In this document: positions 1 through 13,000 of the stretch, piece by piece
Layout: every line of letters begins with the position of its first letter
How positions within the stretch are numbered: the stretch's first letter is position 1
NCBI GenBank assembly: GCA_032358165.1
Contig: JAALGY010000008.1
Coordinates: forward strand, 1,736,001-1,800,000
Source: Diplosphaera chodatii
Taxonomy: Eukaryota > Chlorophyta > Trebouxiophyceae > Prasiolales > Stichococcaceae
Length of the DNA stretch: 64,000 nt
Reading direction: 5' to 3'
Made by a program: the position numbers and the translations under genes
The notes under the pieces: generated by a model
Databases searched by the model: none
Seen by the model: the letters and a program-made list of their open reading frames with translations, nothing else
What the model was told of the DNA's origin: nothing

Positions 1-3000
1 GCTCGCCGCTGCTGCTCACCCGCCGCGGCCTGCGATGCTGCCAGGGCAGCCTGCTCTACCTGCGGCAGTTGGCAGCGGAACATTCATCATTCATCAGGGA
101 GTGCATGTGCTCCGCCAAATTGACATGCAAGAAGCGGAATGCGGGCGAAAGGCCCGAGTCTGATTGCTACAGCAGATCGCAGCCAGAGGACTGCTACATA
201 CATACGGCGCTGTATGTCACCTGAAGCTGGGACCGCAGCGCCGCTGCATCCTTTGCAAGCGCTGCGAGCTCTCCCTCCAGGCGCTCTTTCTCGGATCGCA
301 CTTCCTCCTGTGACCAGCAAGTGAACTGGTTGGCCATCCGCCTCATCCTCAGCAGCCCAACAGCCAGCAGGATATCTAGGCAATGGGCCGATGCGAGAAC
401 GGCCGGACTGCAAAAGGGTCTGTGCTCACTGCGGCGGCCTTCCACGCATTGGCAGAGTCCACCGCCGTCTGGTGCTGCTGCTCCATCTCCTGCTGCACCT
501 GGGCACGCCGCTCCCTCGCCTCCTCAATGTGCCGCTGCACACCGACGGCAGCTTGAGCCCCAACACGCGTCTTCATGCCGACATATTGCGACGGCCATAC
601 ATTGTGGGGATCGGCTTCCTGGCTTGGCAGCACGTATGAACGCAGCCAGGCACTTTGCAGTTAGAAAATTCGCGTGTGTGCACCTGCAGGGCTTCGACCT
701 CAGCGCCGAGCTCTGCTGCGTGCTGCGCAGACGCCTGCTCCCGCTGCAGCGCCTCATCCAGATCCGTCCTACATCAGAGTCGAACAGTCTGAGCGCTGCC
801 AGATGGTGTGTGTGATTGCATGTCCATAATCATGGCATCAGCCTGCGTTGCCTTGCACGTGCGCAGAACAGCCATGCGATGCCTGACACACCTGAGGCGC
901 ATTGCATCAGTGGAGAGCTGCTCGTGCTGTGCAGCTGCCACGGTGGCAGCGGCACCCGCCTCAGAAAGTTGCGCGTCCAGCACCGACAGCCGGCTGTTGG
1001 CTTCCTCTAGTTGCGCCCGCAAGCCTGCCACCTCCAGCTCCCGCTCGTTCAGCGTGCCTGATGTTGCAACAAACATGTTGGTGGATGGAATGTAAGTAGG
1101 TACCAGCCAGACCTCCTCCAGCTATGCATGCAGTCATGGTGACTTCAGGTGCCGCTCATCAGAACAGCAGGCAATCTGGATCTTGGGTGCCAGCGGACCA
1201 CACCTTCCAGGCTCTCCTGATACTCGGCGTGCTCAGCGCACTCCTGCTGCGCCCTGTCGCGCGCCTCTGCCGCCTCCGCCAGCAGCGCAGCCGTCGCCTC
1301 CACCTTGGCACGGGCGGCGTCCAGCTCTGCAGTCGTGGCTTCCAGCCGCTGCGCCAGTGCACCATGCTCTGCTGCGGACGCAGCTGCCGCCTGAGCTGCT
1401 TCCTGCTCCAGCTGCGCCTTCTCCTCCTGTTGACAGGCAGATTTTACAGGGGCTCAGGACGATGGCGAACATGCCTCACCTGCTGCATTGATACGAGAGC
1501 AGCATCACAACAGACTAGAACGTGCTGCGATAGTTGCTGCAGGATGCAGGCTCCTGCTTGTGATCCTTGCCTGCAGCGCAGCCTGGCACGCGTCGGCAGC
1601 AATGGCAGCCTCTGTAGCGTTGAATTCGGCGACATTCAGCTGCTCGTGTGCTTCGCGCAGCTTGTCAGCAAGCACCTGGATCTGTGGCAGCTGTGCCTGC
1701 GAATGCATGGCAGTGTGCCTCGTGTCAGCATGCACATCTTTGTTGCCACCTGCATGACGACGAATGGCAGGGTGCAAGCGGAGTCTGCACGCCTGAACTG
1801 TCCAACACAGCACTCACCTCAGCGGACTCGCAGCGCTGCAGCGCCGCCTCCAGGGCCTGCTGCTTGGTCGCCAGGTCTGCTGCCAGCTGCGCCTTCTGGC
1901 CTGCAAGTGCCTCGCCTGCCTCCTGCTGCGCAGCCAGCTGCTGCTCCCCATCCGCCTTGGCATCACGGCAGGCCGCCAGCTCATCTGCTAATGCTTGCTT
2001 CTCCTCCCTGTTTCATTCAGGGAGAAGGAGGCGTCACTGCGTGCTCCGCATATGCCTCTGGCTGCCAAGGTGACACACGTGCTCACAGGGGATGCACCAG
2101 ATCGCATCCTGGCAAATCCTGAACATTCTTTTCAGCTGGTTGGCCTACTGGAGTGCGGCGTGTGCATTTGCCAGCTCCTCATGCTCGGCACGCAGGTCCG
2201 CCAGCTGGCCAGACAACATGTCGCGCTCATCGGCCGCCTCTGTCCCGTCCTTCCTGGCATCCTCGAGGTCCTGAGCCATGCTCTCGCATTCGCCTGCGCA
2301 TCACATCGGATATGAGCCCAGGCTTCGCATTAGGTATTGCAAGGAACGTGTGTCTCCAGACTCCACATTGCATATCAAGACAGACCCGGACAGCACCTAC
2401 GCTCATATGCAGGGAATTGCTGCTGAGCAACATCGTCACACATGGAGAACTCGTATCACAAACTTTTGTCTCTCAGCAACCATGCTTACTGGTCTTTGCG
2501 CGCAGGGAGAACTCCAGGCGCTCGTGCTCCAGCTGCAGCGTCTGCAGGGCGCTCTCCAGCTCCCCAATGCGCCCAGTTGTCTCCTTGACCCTCCCCACCA
2601 TCATCGTCTCGCGCTTCTTGAGGTCAGCGCCCTGTTGCAAAAGCTTCCACAAGTCAGCAGCACCGCATGTCGACCTGCAAGCAGGTTTGTTCGTCTGCAA
2701 GCTGCGCAGTGACAAAGCCATGCTGCAAAGCCAATGTTGAACAGTGGCCTTGAGCTGGCCAGGTGTGACCTGCTGCACTGTGCAGTTGCTGATGTTGATG
2801 AGTATCCAACAGTGCGCATGCTTGAAATATATGTCAGGAACGCAGGCAGCAACCGCGGGCGCACCTTCTTCTCCAGGTCCTTGGTCATGCGCCCCGTCTG
2901 GCTCTGCACCTGCTTCACCTGGCGCTCCAGGGCCGCCTTCTCCATCTGCGCGCTGGCGCGGTCCGACTTGGCGCCCTGCAGCTCCGCCTCCTTCTTCTGC

Positions 3001-6000
3001 AGCCGCTCCCTGGGTATGCAGAGAAGCAGCCCTCGTCAAGCAAGCCAATCACAATTGACAAGCTGCCTTCTGAGGACAGACTTGCTCATACGACGCACTG
3101 AGCAGGCTGTGCAGATGGTCATCCGGCGTGGTCTGAACAAGATGACAACACCCACTTGAGCTTGTCGAGCTCCTTCTGCAAGCGCTCTGTAGCGGCGCCG
3201 GCGCCCTTTGCGCCGACCGCCACGACCTTCTTCTCCTTTTCCAGCGCCAGGATCTTGCGTCTGAAACGAGAGTGTGCCAGGGAGCCCCTCACTGCCGCGG
3301 GTATGCTTGTTGTTGTTGCACGAGCAGCTGGACTTCAAACAGATGGCTTGTCACAGTCACCATCATATGCCTTGCGCAGCTGATATGTGCACGATGCTAT
3401 TTGCCGAGACGCCATCGCAGTGCCACACTCACTTGGCCTCCTTCAGCTCCTCTGCATTACGGATGGCGTTGGCGGCCTGCGCCACCTTGAGGGCCAGCCC
3501 ATCGCGCTGCGCCTCGCACTGCTGCAGGGTAGTGCGGACCTCCGCTGCCTGCTGCTCTGCTGCTGCAGCCACAGCTGATGCGGCCTCGCGCTCAGCTTGC
3601 AGTGCGGCCTCGCTGGCAGCTTGCGCCTGGGCTATGGCTGCCTGCATTGAGAGGAGCAAGATATCAACCGGGCCAGCAAACACGAACAGATTGACTCCAC
3701 ACTCACACTCATACTTCGGGTCCCAAACACCGTTGGCAACTACCTGCGCTGCCTCCAGCTGGGCATCGCGCTCTGCTGCCAGCGCTGCATGCTGCCGCTG
3801 GGCCGCCTGCAGTGCTGCAGCCGCCTCGGCGGCGGCGGCGGCATGCTCCGCCGCCGCCTTGTCGGCCTCTTCCTCCAGCTTCGTGATGCGCTCCTCGGCG
3901 GCGTCCACGCACTCCTGGGACTCGGCTGCACAGGACGGGAAGTAGGGGGCATCAGCAGCGGCAACTGCTGCACACACTCACCACCGCACCGCCTCTGTGA
4001 GTGAAGGTATGCAGCTGGAGAACAGCGTGAGTAGCAGCTGTCCTGATCGACACCATTGAGCAGCCTCGCTTACCCAGTGCACCCTCCAGCTGCTTGACTC
4101 TGTCCTCCAGGGCTGCCGCCGCTCCCTCTGCCAGCTCTGCCTCTGCAGCGTTCTCGTCCGCGCGTGCCGCTGCCTCCTGGGCTGCAGTCTGCGCTACCGC
4201 CAGCTGCGTGTGCAGCTGCTTCAGCGCCTCGCTGTGTGCCTCCCGCACGCCCTCCTGTATGCACCACGAGCTGTCCTGATGTACCTGATCTGGGGCGCGG
4301 TATTCTGGCAGCAAGCACAGCCATGTCTCCGGTTGGCACAACCTGCTGCAGTACTAGAGGAGCCATTGCGTGCACCGTTATGCAAGCAATACTGCAAATT
4401 CACCTGCTCTGCAGCAGCCTTGGCAATCACAGCGGCACGGGTTGCGTCGGCCTCGATTGCGGCCTCCGCAGCTGCCCGCTGTGCACGCTCCAGCTGCTCG
4501 GCTAAGCCAGCGGCGCACCTTTCAGCATCAGCTTTCTCGACCTACTGGAATGAGACACTTGTGAGCCGCATGTGCAGCAACTACAGCGGTTCAAATCCAC
4601 TACGAGTAGCGGTGTATGTATAGCAGCCGATTGCAAATGGTGTACCGAGTGCAGATGGATCACTTGCAGACAACAGGAGCCTCAGAGGGGGCAGTGGCGC
4701 GCACCCGCGCCTCCTTGCACCGCGCCTCCGCCTCGGCGGCCCGTTCCTCGGCTGCCTTGGCCTTCTCCGCCGCCGCCTTTGCCTCCTCCTCCTGCTTCTT
4801 CTGGTACAGTGGCGCCCGCTTTCGTGACTCCAACTCCTGCATAGCGAATTTTCTTGGCAGCTCGCTCCCAGCCAGGTCCTCAGCTCACAACATCAGGAAG
4901 CTGCATGGCCCAACAGGCTTGGTTGCGCGCGGCAGCACTGTTGCACACCTCCACATGCTTCTCTAGGCGTGAGTTCGAGGCCTGCAGATCGGCCAGCTGC
5001 TCGCGTTCAGCAGCCGCCGCTTCCGCCAGGCGCTCCGTCTCTGCCCTGGCTGCCGCAGCCTCAGCCGCCCTGTGACATTGAGTGATACCCTGTGTCACCC
5101 AGTGTGTATGCCCTGCGCTGTGTCAGCTGCGGACACGGTACACTGCTACAAGTCGCTCAGCAATCAGCAGATTGCAGGCTGCCAAGCAACCTGGCAGCCA
5201 GCTTCTCAGCAGCGGCCTCCAGATCCTCCGCCTGCGCTCGCAGCTTGGCCTCCAGCCTGGCCGCATGTGCCTCGCTTTCTGCCGCAGCCTCCCTGCTGGA
5301 CTTCTCCGCCTGCAGGCGGAGTTGAGGGCGTCACATGATGAGGACCGACACAGTCAGCACGGCAGCATGTGTTCACCCCTGTCCAGGGCACCAGTTGCAC
5401 AGCAGGCACGCATATCTGACCAGTTGGGCCGCTGCCAGTTCGGCACGGGCTGCCTCGGCAGCCAGCGCGATGGCGCCCGCCTCCGCACTCATCGAGCTCG
5501 TGCGCTCGGCCACCTCTGCCTCCAGGCGCGCTACCTTCTCCACCAGGTCGGCTTGTTCCTGCGAGTATGCATGCAACGTTTCATCCATAGCATTCCGATC
5601 GTCCAACAAGTACATCATGGTCTTTGTGCCCCTGCATGTACAGTACAGAAGGCAGTTCTGACCCCATGCTAGCCTGTTTTCTAGAGCATTGCACAGAGGG
5701 CCAGGCGAGGTTGCACTTGCCTGCTGCACACATTCGAGCTGCTCCTCAGCGGCAGCCGTGCGCTTTTCCGCCTGGCGGGCCTGCCACTTGACCTCCTCCC
5801 GCTCCTTCTTGGCATCGTCCCTCTCGTCTGCCACCTTTGATAGCTCATCCTCCGTATCCCTGTTACATAACTTGACGCAGTTTGTACAGCAGGTTCAACA
5901 GGGAGTCCGCACCAAGGTGGTCGATCCCACCAGGAATGGCAACATCGTGCATGACGCTGCCTCAACTGCAGCCAGGCCCAGGCATGCAGATGCACAGCGT

Positions 6001-9000
6001 GGACAAGCAGGCAGCTGTACATACTCCAGCTGCTTCTTCAGCGTCTTGGCGGTGTCAGCAACGCTGTTCAGCTCCGCCTGCAGCAGGTCGTTCTCCATGC
6101 GCGCCTCCCGCAGCTGTGCCGCCAGCTCTGCAGTCTCGGCAGAAGCGCTGGGGGCAGCGTTCTCCTTCCCCGCAGACGCCAAGGCACCTGCCGCCACATT
6201 CCAATATTATTCCCAGCTTCGCCCATGTCAGGCCCAAGGCAGCTGCGCTTCTGTCCGCATCAGCCACTGAACTTCGGAAGTTGATCGGGTGCTGGTAGGT
6301 ATTGGAAATTCGGTACCTGTGCTGCGCCGGCGCTGCGCAGGCGGCGAACGCGCGGCGCACTCGCTGGCAGGTGTAGACTTCCGGCCACCAGGCTGGTCGT
6401 CAATGGTGTCAAGCACCTCGCCCTGCAGCAGCTCTGGCGGGGGCAGAGCCCGCTTCCTCCGCTGCTTGCTGCCGCCGCCTGCGGCAAGGAGTATTGTATT
6501 GATGCGTGACGAGCTGCTTGCTATGGAGGGGTTGACATGGTTAGCCTAGTGGGCATGGGCTCTACCCGGTGTCGTGCCAATGGCTTTCAGCAGCTACATT
6601 ACATTGCCGCACCCATGACGCCAGGGGCCCAGGTGTCACGCCGGTTGCCGCGCCGCTGCTCCTGCGCCTGCTCATCAATATCTGACGCGCCACCCTCGCC
6701 CATGACAAACTTCGTCAGATGGTCCACCTGCAGATGGCACGACAAGCACTTCAGGGTGCTACTGATAACTGAGCATATTCACAAGCAGATGATAGGCACC
6801 CACATAGCAGGCCCCTGACAGCTGCAGATGTTGAGGAAGCAAATCGTGCAGATCGGGGCAACAAAACAAGCAGCATGCACCTTCCGCTGAGCGTGTTCTC
6901 GCTCTTCTTTCTCCTTTGCGAGCTGCTCTTGCACAAGCTCGCGCGCCTGGTCGGCCTGCAGCAGCTGCGTCCGCAACTGCGCAATCTCCGCCTGCACATC
7001 AGCATCCCTGCGGGCAGGCTCATCGATTTTAGGGGGCATTCCCGCACTGGTGCAGATCTGGCGTTTACAATGGGTTCTAATCCCAGTCGTCCAGTCCATG
7101 CTGTAACAGCCAAGCATGTGGCCAGACGTGCACACCCTGATTCCTCAAGCTTCCGCATGAGGCGCTCGATCTCCTTCGCCTGCCTCTTGAGCACTGCTGC
7201 ATCCGATACGATCTGCATATGCCAACAGATCTGGTGTCATATGCGACTCTGGAGGTTCAGCGAATGCGCACAGTGTCACCTGCCATGCGCAGGTATCGCA
7301 CCTCGTTGACAACGGCATTGTTGACAACACGCTTGGCGCGTGAGGCAAAGCGCAGTGTTGAGTGCGTCTCATCTGCATGCTCCTTGGCCTGCAGGCATTG
7401 GAAAGCCACTCGGTACCACCAACATGCGACACCAGCACATCATCAAGTTGGGAACAGGTGAGCGGGCTTGAAACATGCCAAAGAGACTCACTGGAGTCAT
7501 TGCACAGATGATGGCAGTCTTGGCATTGCCACCCAGTGAAGGCTCCAAGATGCGGGTCAGCTTCGAGTCACGATATGGGATGTGGCCTGCAGGACGCAGC
7601 TTCTGCTCAGCACGAAGACCGACCTGGCTTGCACTCGCAGCACCATATGTCCGAGCTGTCATGCTTGGTATGACTTGAAGGGCCAAGATCACTCTCTGGT
7701 GCACCTGTTGCAATAGGTAGGGCAATGATGCACAGGAGAGCAGGGCACACCATTCAGCTGCGCGCCCTCGGACAGCTTGTTGATGACCAGACCCAGCGTC
7801 AACAGGCTCTTGTTGATCATCTTACCCTCCTGAGCACGAACTCCCTCCGCACCTGCTTGTACAGCAGCCAGTTAACCAGTTCTGCCTTCAAAAGTTTTTT
7901 CAAAGTTCAAATGGATTTCTGCATATGCAGCGACTTGATCAAGTATGTTTGCGCAAGCATGAAGCCATTGCAGCTGTTGACAGTCGTGGGTGGCGCATGC
8001 CTGTCTTGCCCAGCCGCTCGCTGCCTGCCAGGTCCACCAGCGTGAGGCTGGAAACCCTCACAGCGCGTCCCTCCTCTGAATCCGCATCGCGCGGCTGGCT
8101 CTCCACGACCTGCCCAGTGGGTGTGCTTGTCTCTTGTGAAGCTGCAACTTACCATCGCAGCATGAGCAACTCTGGTGCAAGCGTGCAACTTCTCGGGAGT
8201 GATGAGCCCACAGCACGCCAAGCAAGGGGCCATGATCCTGGAGCGATGGAGCGCACCATGCGGAAGATCGTGTGCGAGCGTGAGGACTTGACGTTCATCT
8301 TGGTCTCGCCAAAGTGGCGGTGAGCCTCGCCGCGCGCCAGCAGCTGCAGCACAGCCTCAGGGCACGTCACGCACTCCTCGTGCAACCCCGCCACCTGCAC
8401 AGGCATCATTGCAGGGTCAAGTCGGGTGCACCTCAAGGTGTGACGCAACCGACGAAACCAGTCGGACCAGGGTTTCTTGCAGCCTGGATTCACATAGCGG
8501 GCAGACCACACCTTGACACCTTCTTCCGGATCCTCCTTGATGGCCAGCTTTCGATTGGCGGGCTCAAGGAGGTCATTCACTTCTTCGTTGTACATCTGCG
8601 CGGGACGTTGAAGGGTGGGGAGCTGCATTTCTGCTGGGCTGATTGACGAACGATCAGCAGGACATGCCTTCCAGCTGCTGTGCATGTCTGGTCCCGCAGA
8701 CACACCTCCATGTAGGATACTCGTAGGAGGAACTCACGGTCCTGCATGCTTTCGATTTGCGAAAACACAGCCTCCACCTGCATCATCATGACGGGCATCC
8801 GCACACAGCCATGCCAGCCATCGACTGCCACTCACAAATGTGCACATCTACTGTCCAGTCGTGATGGCAGTGAAGTACGTACTGCGAGGGGCACGATGCC
8901 GGGCTCGTCCGGCACACCCATCATGGTGTGCGTCTTGCCAGAGCTGGTCTGGCCGTACGCAAACACTGTGCCATTGAAGCCACCCACCACCTTCTCCACG

Positions 9001-9402
9001 ATATCCTTCGTGGTGCGGTCATATACCTGCACAAAAGCAATCCAGACCTTGTCGCGTGCTGTGTGTTTCTGTCATTGCTTGCCCTTAAAGGTAGGGCCTT
9101 TGATGTGCAGTGCGGACACTGGTTTGTGCTGTAGCCTGCCGCAATCCAACCTGCTGCGTCGTCCACCGCTCGTCGAACACGTTGTCGAGGTGATACGTGC
9201 CGTCATTGCCCAATCCGCCGGTCGGTACAATCTTGTTGTCCTCAGTGCGCCAGGCGCCCTCATTCTCGCTGCTGGCGAGCGGCCGCACACGCACGGACAC
9301 GCTGACGAAGCACGCACACAAAGATGATGAGCATTATGAAGCCTGGCAGTGACTTCAGGTCCATCACCTGTTCGGCTCTGGCATGAACAGCGGGGACTGC
9401 AT
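1..9402 (-). CDS. Kinesin-like motor protein (kinesin-7/CENP-E type), 3' end outside window
   Basis: A microtubule motor with a very long coiled-coil tail. The model has 36 exons in the window, from ATG at 9402 (35-nt first exon 9402..9368, then 9301..9151, 9026..8883, 8777..8706, 8595..8512, 8394..8257, 8109..8001, 7852..7751, 7586..7492, 7388..7302, 7212..7136, 7007..6881 and on to 59..20), at least 1536 residues, phases consistent throughout. Motor landmarks: VSVRVRPL near residue 13, P-loop GQTSSGKT at 87-94, SSRSH switch I at 199-203, DLAGSE switch II at 234-239, then NKSLLTLG and YRDSKLTR. After a neck containing [11 protein letters not shown] comes a basic, Pro-rich linker (6478..6317, KQRRKR), then almost pure Ala/Glu/Gln heptad coiled coil to the left edge. 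Three introns (after 8001, 5721 and 1571) start with GC; the first lies inside the invariant motor core, so it is well supported. In-frame ATGs exist upstream of 9402, so the start could lie slightly further out. The subfamily call is weaker than the kinesin call. Confidence 0.9.
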
Positions 9403-10021
9403 GTTGTGTGACATGAATTGTGTCGTGTGGTTTGTAGCAGGGCACATGCTGCGGAGCCGTGTGCACGGTACTGGACAGCTCACCTGATATTCTCCATAGC
9501 TGCTGCTTGTCTGCTCAGGCAATGCTCTTCCAGCGATGTATACCTCTCGATGACACACAGATGGCTACACCGCTCAAGCAACACGGTCAGTGCACCATGC
9601 AGGACGAAGCATGCTCAAGCGGCACCCAGCCTCGCTGATAGCGCAGCTGGCATCCAGGGCCGCAAAGTGCCGCATCGCGTCCTGTCGCAAGCGTCAAGAA
9701 GCACCAAGGTTCAGGCCTCCGACAGCTCAATATTCATAAGCAGGCTAATGTCAGCCAACACCAGCAAAACCCTGCTGGACCTGGGCTTTTCTCAGGCTGC
9801 TGCCGCACCGTCGCATGCATGTGAGCGTGCAAGCAGCCGCAGTTGCAGCTCTTCGGACAGTGACAAGCTGACTGCAGGCCATCACATGCTGAGAGGCTTG
9901 AAGAGGCGTCATCGACGGCCAGCTTGACCCCCGTCGTTGTCGCGGTCTGCCGCACATTCGCAGGGCGCTCTGGCTACCTGCAGCCTAAGCCCTGTGTACA
10001 TGGGGGTTGCAGACCAACGGC
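9403..10021. other. Intergenic region between divergent genes
   Basis: About 620 bases separate the kinesin start (minus strand) from the next gene (plus strand), so this should hold both promoters and 5' leaders. I see no coding exon with a convincing family motif, no RNA gene and no repeat of note. Confidence 0.5.
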
Positions 10022-13000
10022 ATGCCGTGCCAGGCATGGCACCCGGACCTCAACCACCCTTGCCAGCCTCAGCACAGTCTTGAACAGACAAAGCCGTCTG
10101 CCTTGGCACCTGCCAGCATGCCAGACGAGGGCGCGCTGACACCCTTGGCACAACAGCTGGCCGCACGGCCGCTGCCACAGCCGATCGTAACGCTTCCGAC
10201 GTACACCACGGCGGATGCGTTGGCTTTGTTCGCTCGACTCTTGGAGGCCATCGGGTACCACGAGACGCGCAGTGCTCTGCTGCGAGATGCGTCGGACCAT
10301 GGCGAGGCTCTCACGCAGCGAGCAGCATCGCTCACGGAGGTGGGCACATGGTCTCTTGATTCACCGTGTGCCGCTCAGCGGCATCACCTGGCACCATGCA
10401 GCCTGCAGCCGAGACATATCGAGACTTTTGGCAAGCCAATGTTTCATGCTGACGATGATGCTGTCTTGCAGGTCGAGCTCCAGCAACACCTTGCGCTGTG
10501 TCTCCCGGGCCTTGCTGGGAGTGTGGCAGATGCCAAAGCAGCACCGCCACAACACATGACTGCTGCAAGTGGAGCATCAGCTGCTGCTGTCAGCGCCCTG
10601 CCTGCAGCAGTGCCGCTGCGCGTCAGCACACAGCCGCTGCCATCGCAGCCCCGCAAAGCGGCACCCCCAGCTCCCGGCTCTGTTGGCGCCATGAGCCGGA
10701 AGCAGGCCAACGCCTTCTTCAGTGCGAGCCGCCCCCGGGAGCCGTCGCCTGCCGGCGCTGACACTGCTGCTGACGCCAAGACCAGCGGCGCTGAGGCTGG
10801 CTTAACAGCTGCAGCGCGGCCTGTCGCAGCATCCGCTGAGTTAGCTGCTCCCCTGGAGGCCCAGCCTCCCACTGCGCCGGTGGAGGGAGGCACGAGTCTG
10901 GTGGCCGACGGCACAGCCGAGCCATCGTCGCCACCACCGCCGCCATCGCCGCCGCCACAGTCTCTGCCAGCTGATGCAGAGGCGCGGGATGCGTCCTCAC
11001 CGGCAGCCTCCCCGCCACCCGTTATGGCGTCTCCACCATCACCCACCCCACATGACGACACGAAGGTGTGTGCTGCCACCTGCCAGGCAGCAGCTCGAGT
11101 CGCCCTCACTACCTACAAGTGCGCCCACTACCTCGCTCATCAGCCGCCACCCTGGGACGTCCGGGATGGAGCCATCCTACGGAAGGAAGCGAAGCGTGGC
11201 GGCCCACTGCTGCTGACATCGGCAGCATCCTGAACCCACCAGTTCATACCCCCACCTCCCACCCCTCACACCTGCAGCACCGCTGGCGCAGCCCCCATTG
11301 TTGCCCCAACAGCAGGAGACCACACTCAGCCCACCGCCGCCTTCACGACTACATGTCCCATCGATACAGTCCTGTCAGCCTGCACCAGGCATGCAGCTGG
11401 CCTTGGTGGCGCTGATGCCACAGCCTGCTGGACTGGCTACCCAAGCATGGATGCTTGGCTGGCAACCAGTGCTACCTTGGGCAATTGGAAGGACGCCCCC
11501 AATCAGTGGACGCCCTGACCGCCCCCTCCCCTGCGTGGCAGGCACGCAGCAACGGTGCAGCGCGGCCTGAGGGCGATACACCAGGCGAAGCGGCAGCCAG
11601 CGAGGGGCAGCAGGCTGCAGGTGACTTCGCTGAGGCAGCAGTGGAGGCCATTGCACAGCGCCTGGAGATGAACGGTTGCGCAAGCCCAACAGCTGGCGAC
11701 GTCAGCCAGGACGAGGTTGCCTACACTCCCAGCGCCGTGGATGGCGACGACCCCTTCAGCCAGTCCAAGGTGTGCAGACTGGTGCACATCGCACTTGATA
11801 GTCCACTCTTATCAGCACCGTGTACTTGTCTGTTGCAAGGCACTCGTACAGGTGTCATGAGTTGGCGAGCTTACAGCCGTGTGACTGATTTCAGGCGGCG
11901 ACGCCACACAGCTTCCGCCGGGCATAAGGCCCCCGCCGTGCATCTGGCGGCAGGGACGCAGCCCAGGGTGACACACTCTTCGACATCCTCAACGACGACG
12001 ACGGAGATGATGCTGAGGATGACGGCTCGCAGTGGAAGGCCTCACCGCCACCCCTGCCTCACCACAGCAAGCTGGGCAAGGCCGGCCGTGCGGCCAGCGC
12101 AGCGGGTCCTACGGACCAGCAGCATGATATGAGTAGCAGCCGCAGCCGCAGCAGAGGCAGCCCCCATGATGATGGAATGCGTCAGTCGGTGGCAGGCAAG
12201 CGGGGCGGCACACAACAGCAGCGCAGCCACTCGCCTGCTGACAGACGCCGAGACAGCAGGTGCCCGCGTAATGTATGCAGTCGCTTACCTCAAGTCTGCA
12301 CCACCGTGTCATGAATGCGCTGCGTGCTTTGCAGTATCCACTAGCCAGCTGGCATGTCACCAAGCAGACTCCGACACATGTAGGGCATTGATCTGCAGGG
12401 CAGCAGACCGGGACCACCGGCGCGTGCGCCACAACCGTCCGGGCAGCAGCAAGCGGCCGGCGGAGCTCCATCCAGAGGAGCTGCGCAGGCAGGCTGCAAA
12501 GCGGGTCGCTGCCCACAGCCCAGATAGGCAGAAGGCAGGCCGTCGTGATCATGCACACCGTGAGCAGCTTCCAGAAGAGGCGCAGCCGACTGACCGGCAG
12601 CCGGATGACAGGCAGGCCAGGCAGCGGGATGCGTCCCAGCCAGACCACCGGCAACGGCATGGCAGGCAGCGGGACACGCGGCAGCTGGGGCCCGGGAGCA
12701 GCAGCCGCGAGGAGCAGCGGCCTCTGCATCCTGACCGTCATCCGCAATCAGCTGATCGACAGAAGCAGGAGCGCGACAGAGGCGTGCCCCGCCACAGCAG
12801 CAGGCGCGGGTCGCTGTGCTCGCCGGCTGGTGTGGACGCTGACGCACTTCGGGTCATCGCTGCACAGCGTCTGGCAGAGAAGCTACCAGCGCTGGCCGCG
12901 TCAGCGGAGCCCATCACGACTTCCAGCAGGCTGTCGCCAACCCTCGAGGTGCCATCAGGAGGGGAGGCGGCACTGTGGCAGCAGAGAGACAGGAGCCACC

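Noticed and set aside
4588..4598. GGTTCAAATCC, a perfect tRNA B-box word
   Set aside because: It lies in a kinesin intron; the T-stem has a mismatch and no acceptor stem or anticodon arm can be folded upstream.
10444..11109. Minus-strand open frame of 221 codons over the second exon of the Arg/Ser/Gln/Pro-rich gene
   Set aside because: Ala/Gly/Arg-rich antisense artefact of Pro/Ala/Ser codons; no recognisable domain or splice context.
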